DNA of 64,000 nucleotides, taken from assembly GCA_005784505.1 (NCBI GenBank), contig VCAZ01000227.1, forward strand, positions 33,501-97,500, read 5' to 3'. The notes under the pieces are model-generated. The model saw nothing but the letters and a program-made list of their open reading frames with translations, had not been told where the DNA came from and made no database searches. Positions 36,701-46,668 of this stretch are shown one piece after another; positions within the stretch are counted from its first letter, which is position 1, and each line of letters starts with the position of its first letter. The position numbers were made by a program, and so were the translations under genes. This DNA is from Bagarius yarrelli (taxonomy: Eukaryota; Chordata; Actinopteri; Siluriformes; Sisoridae).

Positions 36701-37757
36701 TCATCTTGTTTACCAGCACTGTAGCACGAGCCGATGGTTGGCGTCACAGTTATGCTATGTTATGAGTACCATGTAAAGCATCCCATACACTTCTTACCCT
36801 ATAATTTGCATTTCTAATGAAGATTTTGGTTCATATTACATTTTTTCACGTTAAGCACACTTTAGAACATGATTACGAAGCTATCACTACTTGTTTTTAA
36901 AATCCTTATTTTTTCTAGCTAAGAATCATGACAAGTTACGGATCTTAAAATGATTAGATGTCATTCCATCCATTCGTGTTGAGAAATCTTACACGGACTC
37001 TGTGCGGCACATGAACATCTACTTGTTGCTTTGTTTTGTTCAATCCACTGTATTGTTTTAGCTTTAAAACCTCTTTTTTATTCATATTTTACTAAGCAAT
37101 ATTTCCTTTAAACCGATTCTGAATAATAAAGTATGCATGTATATGACAGTTGATCTAGAAAACATGATGCTTTGTACAGTACAGCCTGGAGAGCGATACG
37201 AAATCAAGATTACACACAGCATGTTCTTCTCGTTTTCAGACCGGTTTTGAATCAGACTCCGGTTTATAAGAAAATGGTGATGTTTCAGCGTATATGCATA
37301 AAAATCTAATTCAATTTAACCAAAGTTTAAGCAAAGTATAAACCCCAAGTAGACTTTCTGTAATAAACTAACCAAGATTAATGTTCTAGTGTCGTATGGG
37401 TAAATAAACTATTTGAACACTTGGTATTGGAATCCATTGGAAAACTTTGCTGTAAGTCAACTTAAAGAAATGAGTTCTATTCTTCTTAAACCCTTTTTTC
37501 TCTTTAAATAATCGTTTATTATGAAAGTAAACTAGAGAACTAGTGATGTTCCGTTGGTCTACCGTTTAGTTAATTAAAGTCTAGTTTAAGTCATCTTAAT
37601 TAACTTCAAGAACTCGACTAGTTTTATTAAAAGGGACTTTTAATAAAGATTGACAGAGACTTTTTTTTATCAGTCTAAGCCATTGAGTAATTCCATGACC
37701 AGATGGACTTCAACACGTCTGTAGATTTGTTAGTATAACCCAAGCATACTATATAAA

Positions 37758-37823
<66 letters not shown>

Positions 37824-38430
37824 CATACTATAAAGTACATTATGTAGTTTTAATTAAATCAGTAACAGTAAACTTGAATAAACTTTTTTTAAGGTTACAC
37901 ATGTTCGATACGACCGTACAATAAATAAAACGAAACCCAGTGCCATAAAAACTGTCCCTTTTTTTGGACAGACTGTATTTTTTGGAATATCATATCATAT
38001 ATATGCATATTTGTCACTTTAGTATTATAATAATGATAATAAGCCTGAATATTTCCACTGCTTCGAGTGTGTTAAGGTTTTTTAGCAGTTGCACAACAGG
38101 AAGAGTTTCCTTTCTTTCTTTGCGCAAATAAGCACATACCACAAAATTTCAGAGCCGAGACCAACTTTAGTAAAAAAGCCTCTCGAAAGAATCAAGATAT
38201 AAGAATTATTATTATTATTATTACTATTATTATTATTATTACTATAATTTATCTAACGTCTGAACAATTGCGTGATATAAAAGACTGCACTTCCTAAAGA
38301 ATGTCCTAAAGAACAACAGAGGCTCAGTTCAAGTCCCAGCCTGCTGTCTGATCTCCTGTGCAATAAAACCTCAAAGGTCGAGTTCAAAGGTATTATATGT
38401 TATTAGAAAAATGAACAAACCTTGAACCAT
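33707..38430 (-). CDS. Array unit E: complete tail-anchored member
   Basis: Four exons: 38421-38430 (ATGGTTCAAG, donor GTTTGT), 35005-35205 (201 nt), 34004-34218 (215 nt), 33707-33901 (stop TAA); 206 aa. Phases 1, 1, 0 as in B and C. Core motifs are CDVIIAFVPTASRAGTDIQA (about residues 48-67) and PVVLVALHFTFDEHHVVP, then FAVEVLCYEDLGLLRSLCND and a helix (LKAVTDHLI). The tail has one strong helix (FVWICIIVFIALAIMIGFTV), then LMKRQ and a Thr/Pro/Asn-rich end. With no signal peptide and a C-terminal helix this looks tail-anchored, core in the cytosol. Intron 1 is 3.2 kb. I see no full ISRE near exon 1, only one GTGAAAGC half-site at about 38524. The exon 1 call rests on the shared 10-nt, phase-1 pattern. 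Function unknown. Confidence 0.7.
34420..34570 (-). mobile_element. SINE family 2, in intron 2 of unit E
   Basis: Tail complement AGAGTGACCTACATTTATCT, head complement ATCTTAACCACTTAGTTGCC. Confidence 0.6.
34750..34860 (+). mobile_element. SINE family 2 fragment
   Basis: GTTGTAGAGCAGTGGTTAAG, then GTTGGACTGCTAATTGGAAG; plus-strand copy in the same intron as the minus-strand one just before it. Confidence 0.6.
35518..36015. repeat. Degenerate (ATTC)n tract in intron 1 of unit E
   Basis: About 500 bases of CATTCATT-based repeats with TTAACCATCTATT interruptions. Confidence 0.85.
36020..38410. other. Rest of intron 1 of unit E
   Basis: AT-rich; (TA)n at 37760-37822 and (ATT)n at 38200-38250. 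No further core exon of the family was found here. Confidence 0.5.
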
Positions 38431-38943
38431 TTTGAGATAAGACGAATCACCAAACCTGCAGCCGAGTCTTAGTGCCTCCGGCAGAGAACAGTTCGCATGG
38501 TGTTAGGTTCTATTTTTCAATAGTGAAAGCTAAGACTTGTTTGGGGTGGAGAAGGGGGGGGGGAGCACGTGAACGCCTAGCAGAGTTTTAGCTGCGAGAG
38601 AGAGTGACTGGTGAACATCTGAATCATATTCTGGCCCAATAGAAGGGATTAATAATGATAACAATAATAGTAATAAGAGTGATTTTTAAGAGTGTAGTTT
38701 TATCTTGATGTAAAGAAAGATGTATTTATTAAATAAAATAATTGTAAACAAAATTTGTGTAAATACTTTTAATTTGTCATTTAAAACCTGGACATTTTAT
38801 AAGATTAAATTTAATTAATCTATATTACACAACCACAGATTAGTTGTCATACAGTTTTTCCACAGCGATCTTCATTTTAATGTCTTTAAACTGTGTGAAA
38901 AAGCTATTCTTGTCTCTGATCTTTAAATAGAAATGTTCGCACA

Positions 38944-39120
38944 CACAAACACACACACACACACACACCTCTTATTGTTCAGTCACAAGTCTAACCCGTT
39001 TTCTGGTCTGTGCAAAAAAAATAAACGTCAGCTGATAAATTGTAGCTTCTATATTTTGATGCGTGTGTGTGTGTATGTGTGTGTATGTGTGTGTGTGCGT
39101 GTGCTTGTGTGTGTGTGTGT
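38944..39120. repeat. (CA)n and (GT)n pair
   Basis: (AC)n at 38941-38967 and (GT)n at 39065-39120, complementary to each other. Confidence 0.85.
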
Positions 39121-39574
39121 ATGGTAAATATATAAAAACAATATTAATTCGCAATATTGATCAACAAACCCTCAAATCACATGTTTTGTAAATACTATAA
39201 GTGATACAGGAAGCGATACCCCATTGGGCCACCAGAGGGCACCCCAGAACTTCTGTGTTTTTGTAAGTCATGTGCTTTCTGTGTATTAGTCATGTGGTTA
39301 GTCCTGTGATTCTTCCCGGGCTTGTCATTGGTTAATTGTTCCTTCGTTGTGTCCAGGTGTTGCTTGTTTCCCCCTTGTTGTTTGTCTTGTTGTCTGTCTT
39401 GCATCGTCATTCTATCATCAGTGTATATGTCCAGTCACTACTGTCTGTTAGCACTCATGCTAATGCTAATGCTAAGAAGCTTAAGCTAGGTGCTTTTGTT
39501 TGTTTCTTTAGTTTTTTCTTTGTTTCCTTCTTCTTCACTGAGATGATTATTTTTGTATTACAGTACAATTATTT

Positions 39575-39722
39575 TGGGCATTTTGCTTTTATTTATAGGA
39601 CAGAGACGAAATGGGGGAATAGAGAAAGAAAGAGACTGGAAATGACCCGAGCCGGAATCGAACCCGGGTCACGGAAGCGCGTGTGGGTGTTGGCGCCTTA
39701 AACCCACCACATCACGGCGCTG
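39575..39722 (-). mobile_element. tRNA-derived SINE, family 1
   Basis: Head complement: AATCGAACCCGGGTCACGG (B box), then GGCGCCTTAAACCCACCACA (A box). Second copy of the repeat at 1960-2130. Confidence 0.6.
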
Positions 39723-40143
39723 GTCACAGTACAGTTTTATTATTATTATTTAATGCTGGTATAAAAAGTGGAATAGTATGACTAAATACTTTTATTTAGT
39801 TTTTAATTTGTGATAAATACTTATTGTAACACAGTAAGTGGGGAGGGGGGAGGGGAATTGATCGGCTGCCATTGGTAATACTTTTATTTTGCTATTAACT
39901 AACGACATATACTTAACGTATTGTTAACATGGTAATTAGCGTTCCTTCCTTAGGGGGTCTCCAGCACCCCATAATGACCGGCTGTCATTGGTCAGAACCT
40001 GAGTTTATCTAGATTAGCACGACGGTATGTACCGTAAGTTATCTGTACCAATCAAGTCTTAATATTGATTTAAAAATGCGTCCACGGCGGCGTGATTAGA
40101 CACGGGACATTAAAGCGTCAAAGGGAAAGTGTTTCTTTTCGGC

Positions 40144-40690
40144 TTAAAGCCATCTAAACTCTTTCTGATTACACTTAATGTCTCGTAAAAACCTTTCTGT
40201 TGCTTCCAGAGCCTTTGTGTTCTGAGGACAGTTTAACATTCCCAGATCTTCATGAAAGAGGAAATCCACGGCCAATACGTTGCTCCTGCTAACGGCGTGA
40301 CAGTTTTCTGGAGCGATTAAATTTTCATTAAACGTGTGATGAAGCACCACGAAAACAGCAGGACGGTTTTCTAGGAAGGAAAAAGAGAAGATGACTGATT
40401 CAGAAGGGATGGACTGGTGAAATTATTTTTCTCCAAACATTTATTCATTAATCTTCTATAGTCGCTTATTCCCTAATTCGGGGTCACAGGGATCTGCTGG
40501 AGTCTATCCCAGCCATCTCTGAAAGGGGGAAGACAGGAGGGGGACACCCTGGACAGGTTGTTAGTCCATCACAGGGCCACACACACACACACACACACTC
40601 ATACTCACTCCTATGGGCAATTTAGAATCACTAATCAATCTAACATACATGTTTTTGAACTGTGGGAGGAAACCGGAGAACCCGGAGTAA

Positions 40691-40721
<31 letters not shown>

Positions 40722-41792
40722 GAACATGTAAACTCCCTGCAGGGGAATCGAATTTGGGACCTTCTTACTGTAAGACAACAGGGCTAACCACTAAGCCACC
40801 GTGCTGCCCTTTTATCCAAACGATTACCTGGTATTTTCAGAAGAGCCATTTCGATGTCGGTTCCAGCTCGTGAGACAATCGGGACGAAAGCGATGATGAC
40901 GTCACTCTGATCCACAGACAGGACCTGATCCTGGAGGCTGATACCCAGACTTTTCAAAATGTCTTTGTGAAAATTCATGTCCTTACTGTGGACCATAATG
41001 TGGAATTTGATGGCTTTTGACAGTCCAGCTGAATCGGACATACAGGGAAAAACACAAATGGTTCCAGTTCACATATTTAATGAATGCAATGTTCTGTGTA
41101 GAGTTTAATTACTGCTACAGGACTGATACCTGAATTCAACAGGAACACAACAGCACCACATCTCCCTTTCTCATCGATAAAACCTGTTAATGCCTGAAAA
41201 TCAGAAACAGTAGATTAGTGGTAGTCCAACACCTTAACATTGAGCCACCACTTCCCCACTTTTTGATCTAACTAAGCAGTTAATGGTTAAGGGTATCAGC
41301 AGTCCAACACCTTTAACACTTTAACACCATTAAATTAATCACTAAGACAATCAACTGAATCTAAAGAATGTAATAATAATTCTGCACCTGTACAGCCTGT
41401 ATGAACGCTGACCGGCGCAACTTCTGCAAAATCCTGTTCACTGGTGGAAAAAAAATATTAAAAGACTTTTTAAAACAGACACTTTACTCTGTACACCGGT
41501 ATCATGTCAGCAATGTGAACGGGGGCAAATAAAACTTACCTGCATCTATTGCCCACTTAACAAATCCCTAAAACAAGAAATGTAAAAGGTAAAAGTTTAC
41601 TGACGGTCTGTAGGTCTGTGGTATGTTATATAACAGCACATAACCTTAATCTATTCATTATTAACACGGGTTCAAGTCATAAACCATAAATCAGTAAAAA
41701 CAGGCCTTTTTTAGGCTTTAGGAACTACTTACACAAATGGGTTGGGGTATAAAACAAACAAGTACATTCCAGAAAGTAGAAAATAAAGCCAT
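40144..41792 (-). CDS. Array unit F: complete member with longer N-terminus
   Basis: Six exons: 41733-41792, 41540-41567, 41388-41440, 41130-41193, 40828-41028 (201 nt), 40144-40370 (stop TAA); 210 aa, all junctions in phase with consensus GT/AG. Exons 1-4 add about 68 residues not seen in B-E: a hydrophobic start (ALFSTFWNVLVCFIP), then amphipathic segments (FVKWAIDAVNRILQKLRRSA; FIDEKGRCGAVVFLLNS). Core motifs: SDVIIAFVPIVSRAGTDIEM (residues 110-129), then RPAVFVVLHHTFNENLIAP and LAVDFLFHEDLGMLNCPQN. It ends after the last helix with no membrane tail. The start has A at -3 and G at +4. An ISRE and an IRF-type palindrome lie about 75 bp upstream. Farthest from the others in sequence and exon layout, so possibly closest to the founder. 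Function unknown. Confidence 0.75.
40438..40808 (+). mobile_element. Dispersed repeat, family 3, copy 3
   Basis: In intron 5 of unit F. Same landmarks as 12028-12356, plus extra (CA)n at 40578-40597 and 40691-40717. Confidence 0.7.
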
Positions 41793-41853
41793 ATTCTTAT
41801 TCCTGGAACTTCAGCAGACGAAAAGACTGATGTGAGGAACAGACTAAAGTTCT

Positions 41854-41878
41854 TTTCACTTAAAGTGAAAGTGAAAGC
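41854..41878 (+). promoter_or_regulatory. ISRE and IRF-type palindrome upstream of unit F
   Basis: TTTCACTTAAAGTGAAA (41854-41870) is an inverted repeat with 8-base arms. It overlaps GAAAGTGAAAGC (41867-41878), an exact GAAANNGAAASY match. About 75 bp upstream of the unit F ATG. Confidence 0.65.
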
Positions 41879-41899
41879 ATCTAAACGACTGTATTGCCT

Positions 41900-42361
41900 A
41901 ATATAATAACAGCCCTTGTTCACATATCTACATTATACGTCATAGCAATATAATTGCACCGAAGGGTATATTATTATCTCTACTACAATAAACATGTCTT
42001 ACTGTCCAACCGGTCTTACTGTCCAAGTTATAATTACAATTTATAACGAACAGTCCTGTGACTCCAGTCTCCATCTGCTGGTCATGTCTGGAATTACACT
42101 CATCAGTCCTTTGGTTGAAATACATTCTATATTAAATGTAATAATTCTTATTAATTATTGTTATCGCTAAATATAGATTTTTTTTATTATAGTATATGGG
42201 TAATTGGATATTAGTTGTTATATTATATTGAAAACCTGATTACTCTACTCTTAGCGTCCACTTTATTAGAAACACGTGTTGACCTGCACATTTATACGCC
42301 TATATAATTATTATAGGCGCACATTTATACGCCATATATATATATCTTATATATATATATA

Positions 42362-42402
<41 letters not shown>

Positions 42403-43230
42403 TATCATATCTACAGTCTAAAACTTTAGGGAATATTTACATTAAATACAGAATGTGATACTGTGATTACATTTCTTTGTCTTTGTATGTGACAGAGATT
42501 TGTACCATGGTGGTTAGTTTAATAACTGACTTTCCAAGATTTTTACTTACAACAGTCTCTATAAATTAGACAGGAAAATCGTGCGGGAAAACAAAAAACA
42601 ATAAAGAGCGACAATAAAGTGTGTAAATGTTGGAGTGTTATTGAAAAACTATAGACTGAAAACGGTCAGACTGGGTTACGATGGTGCATTCCCACGCTCC
42701 CTTATTTTACTGTGCAGTTGTAATTACGAAGACTTCGCATTTGTAGTAAATAAGCAGAGAAACAGACAAACTAACTAATTAATTAATTAGTTAGTTTGCA
42801 TAAGTGGTAATTGGTGACATTTAAAACTAAATTGAAATTTTTACAGTAATTTACAAATGTATTGCTTTTGCAATTTTTATATTTTAAGTAAATGTTTATT
42901 TTGACAGAATAACGAAACAGTGCACATGTAAATCTAGTAAACAAGTTGTTTGTGGGGGGGGCTAAAAATTGGGGAGTTTGTTTATTAATATAATCCTAAA
43001 AACAACCTAACGGTCCTAAAGGGGAATAGCAAGCTAAAAAACTTTTTTCGCATAAGAAAATACCATATTATTGTCTAACAAGGTTAACACGATATTGTCG
43101 TAATGTGTTCAGTTGGATCATTTGAATAATTATAAGTACTGGTACGTTTTCAGTGCAGCTTGGCTCGAAAACGTGTTTTTACAAAAAACTACGTGAACAC
43201 TTGAAGGTAGCATAAATGCGTCACAAAGCG
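41900..43230. other. Intergenic between unit F and DNAJA2
   Basis: AT-rich, with a (TA)n-type palindromic block at 42331-42412. No exon seen. The two genes point away from each other. Confidence 0.5.
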
Positions 43231-43239
43231 CAGGCGCAA

Positions 43240-43324
43240 TCGGCTCCCTTCGCAAGCGGAGGTAAGTAATTCCATTGCGCATGCGTTACCTTCCTCTCTT
43301 CACCTCCCTGCGCTGAGCTTCACC
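43240..43324 (+). promoter_or_regulatory. DNAJA2 proximal promoter/5' UTR
   Basis: GC-rich compared with its surroundings. TTGCGCATGCGTTACC (from 43277) matches an NRF1 site (TGCGCATGCG), common at housekeeping promoters. GCTTCACC precedes the ATG. Confidence 0.5.
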
Positions 43325-46300
43325 ATGGCGAACGTTGCTGACACAAAACTATACGACATTCTCGGCGTGTCTCCTTCAGCGTCGGAAAACGAGCTTAAAA
43401 AGGTAAATAAAGGTGTTAGAACGCGTTATATGACTGTTAGTATTGAGAAATGCTACCGCACCGCTGTAAATTAGGCCCTGACCCGAGTATGGTGTGTCGC
43501 TATCTGAAGCAGGAAGGACGGATTAGCCAGTTAGCTTCCGCGCTAGCCGAAATGGGCCGTAGTCTAAATGGCAGCGTGCTTCGTGTTAAAGCGCACTAAA
43601 TAGGCGCAGACTTTATTGGCTAGTGTGCACTTTGTAGGGGTATTGTAGGGAATTTGAGATGCGTCCCTTGGTAACGCCGAATGTTTAAGCAACGAGGCCC
43701 GGTAGATTTAGCCGGCACTTTAAATTATATTATATAATTATTATTACACACGTACATCTTTGGAGTTTTATTAAATATTTATAATCAGTTTTTGTTTATT
43801 AAATAGTAAATCACGTTTATTGTTAACTGGGTTGATCAGCGTTACTGTTGTTAAACCGGCCTGTTCACCGGCTCTTGCTAGCAAAACGGTTTCCCTCGTC
43901 AGACATTAGACAAAAATAACTACACGCACATAAAGTAAATAAAATGTATGAAAAATATTGGTTTGTTTAATTTGGGTGTTTTTTATGTAATTATATAAGC
44001 GACTTTGGGTCGTTTTATTAAAACAAGTGTCATTTCGAGCACAAACGCAGTTATCGAATCAAAAGGTTGTTGTTTATTTTATTTTACTTAGTTCATTTAT
44101 TAAACACGGTACGTCATGTTTGGGGATTATTTTTTCAACCTGTTGTAAACTGCAATATTAACAATTTTTTTTATATATATTTTAGATATATGAAGTTGGC
44201 TAACCAGTTAGCTTTGCGAGTTAGCAATGCAGGCCTGATTATTGTGTCTTTATATTTCAGTCACGATGTAAACCTGAGTTTATTTAACTTTATATATTAA
44301 ACTCGGCGTAGTTCATTAAGCAATATATAACTAATTAACTATCATTAATCGAAAAGGGAATCCTTTATTAACTAGCTAACAATCAGGCAAAACGTGTGGC
44401 TTTGCTAACAGGCTATCAGGCTAAAGTATCTGAGAGAAGCTAACAAAAGTTCAGTGTAAAAATAAAAGTAATTTTATCACGTTTTCAGTAAATAAACACG
44501 TTTTTGCTTTTTTTAATGTTCCCCATTAATCAGTTATTTAACTGTCTCACGTGTTTGATCCTAAGTGTCATTATGATGTTAGTTTATGACTTCTGACAAA
44601 CGAAGTTATCGGCAGAAAAAAGTCATGACGTCACTGTTGAATTTGCATATTCGGTAAATCGTTTTGCATATCGTCGCATATCAGTTTGAGTAGCAAAATA
44701 ATTTATTGATGTTTTAGGTAAAAAAAAAAGGGATTTATTTACACAGTTCTGTCTTTTGTGAGGTGTGAAAAGTTACAGGTGAAGGATCTCATTTATTATT
44801 GTTAATATGGAGGATATTGATTAGTTATTAATTATCGGTAATTGGTTGTTGGTGATTAGTCACAAAAAGACCATCAGCCTTAAATTTAACACACATTACA
44901 GCCTGATAGGGTTTAGGGACCAGGACCGCTTGGCGGCGGTGAGGCGTGAATGATCTTTAGATCACCAACTCGGAGCACTAGCCGTTTATGCCATTGCTGT
45001 TCTCAGTGATTGGCTATTGGGGAACAGTGGTGATCACGTGATTGGCTAATAGGGAACAGCGGTGGTCAGTGATTGGCGATTGGGGGACAGTGGCGGTCGG
45101 GCGATTGGGGGACAGTGACGATGGGGGGGGACAGTGCGATTGTGGGGGACGTGGCGATTGGGGGACAGTGGCGGTCGGGCGATTGGGGGCGATTGGGGAC
45201 AGTGGCGGTCGGGCGATTGTGGGTGGGTGGGGCAGTGGCGACATGGTTCAGTGATGGTTGGGTGGAAATTTCTGTACAAAAGCAAAGCAGCTGCTAGCGC
45301 ACCTACTAATATTTTTCCCACATACTTTTGGATGGTTTTTATTCCCTTACTTGTCTTGAAGCTCAAATACAGCTGTATAAAATGTATAACAAAAACGAAT
45401 AATGCTGACTAACACTCTGTTTTAAAAATACTGTTGATGAGGCGTGCAGTTGTTTTAGTCTTTGTTTTATTTTTCAGTACTGTCGCTTTGAATAAATGGA
45501 AGTCTGAAAATAATGAAACAACAGTTTTGTAATTTAATGATAAGTTTTGTATTTGTCACGTAAATATACCACTTAACATAATTAAAGAAATAATTTTCAG
45601 CATGACTCATGTTTAACTATAACGTACGTTTATTTCAGGCCTATCGCAAATTAGCCAAGGAATATCACCCTGACAAGAACCCGAATGCTGGAGACAAGGT
45701 AAGGCTTTATAAACAAGATGTACTGTTTGTTAGTGTTCCAACCTAATTGTAGTCGGGTTTAACTGGGTGTTTCCAAGAGCATTAGAATGAAAATTCGTAT
45801 AAAAAAAATGGTGTTTTTTTATTTTGCTTTTTCCCCCTTTTTCTTTAAGTTCAAAGAAATCAGCTTTGCGTACGAAGTGCTGACCAACCCTGAGAAAAAG
45901 GAGCTGTACGACCGCTATGGAGAGCAAGGCCTGCGGGAAGGCGGTGGAGGAGGACCCGGCATGGACGACATCTTCTCTCACATTTTCGGCGGTGGCCTCT
46001 TCGGCTTTATGGGCGGCCATGGGCGCAGTCGGAACGGTGGCCGGCGGAGAGGAGAGGACATGGTGCACCCTCTCAAGTAAGCAAATCTGGGGTTAAAGTT
46101 TCCTCCTCATTAGGGTTGGTATTTATTTTATTTATTTATTTATTTTAATTAATTAATATTTCTGTCTAAGCAATACCAGAGTTAGCTAGCCCGAAGTCTG
46201 GCTATCACAACTGATCATTGTGCTATTCGTCAGTCCGTATCATGGAGAGGAGTGATGTTTGTTAACCTTTACAGCATTTGGCAGACGCGCTTGTCCAGAG

Positions 46301-46617
46301 CGACTTACATTTATCTCATTTATACATTTAACTGAGCAATTGGTGGTTAAGGGCCTTGCTCAGGGACCCACAGTGGTTTGCTTGGTGGAGCTGGGAATCG
46401 AACCCACAACCTTCGGGTTGGTAAGCCAACACCTTAACCATGAGTCACCACTTCCCCCCCGCTAAAGCTTTCTGATTCTTACAGATACAGTTGGGTTATT
46501 TTTTCAGATTTAATTTTAGTGCATCAGGTAGTATATCTTCATACTGAAGATTTTCCCTGTTATTTAAGTTGTAGTTATTTAATACTTGTTTAAAGATGTT
46601 AATTAAGGAAAGGTTTT

Positions 46618-46668
<51 letters not shown>

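Noticed and set aside
45014..45366. Pro/His-rich minus-strand and Gly-rich plus-strand frames
   Set aside because: Products of the G-rich minisatellite in DNAJA2 intron 1.
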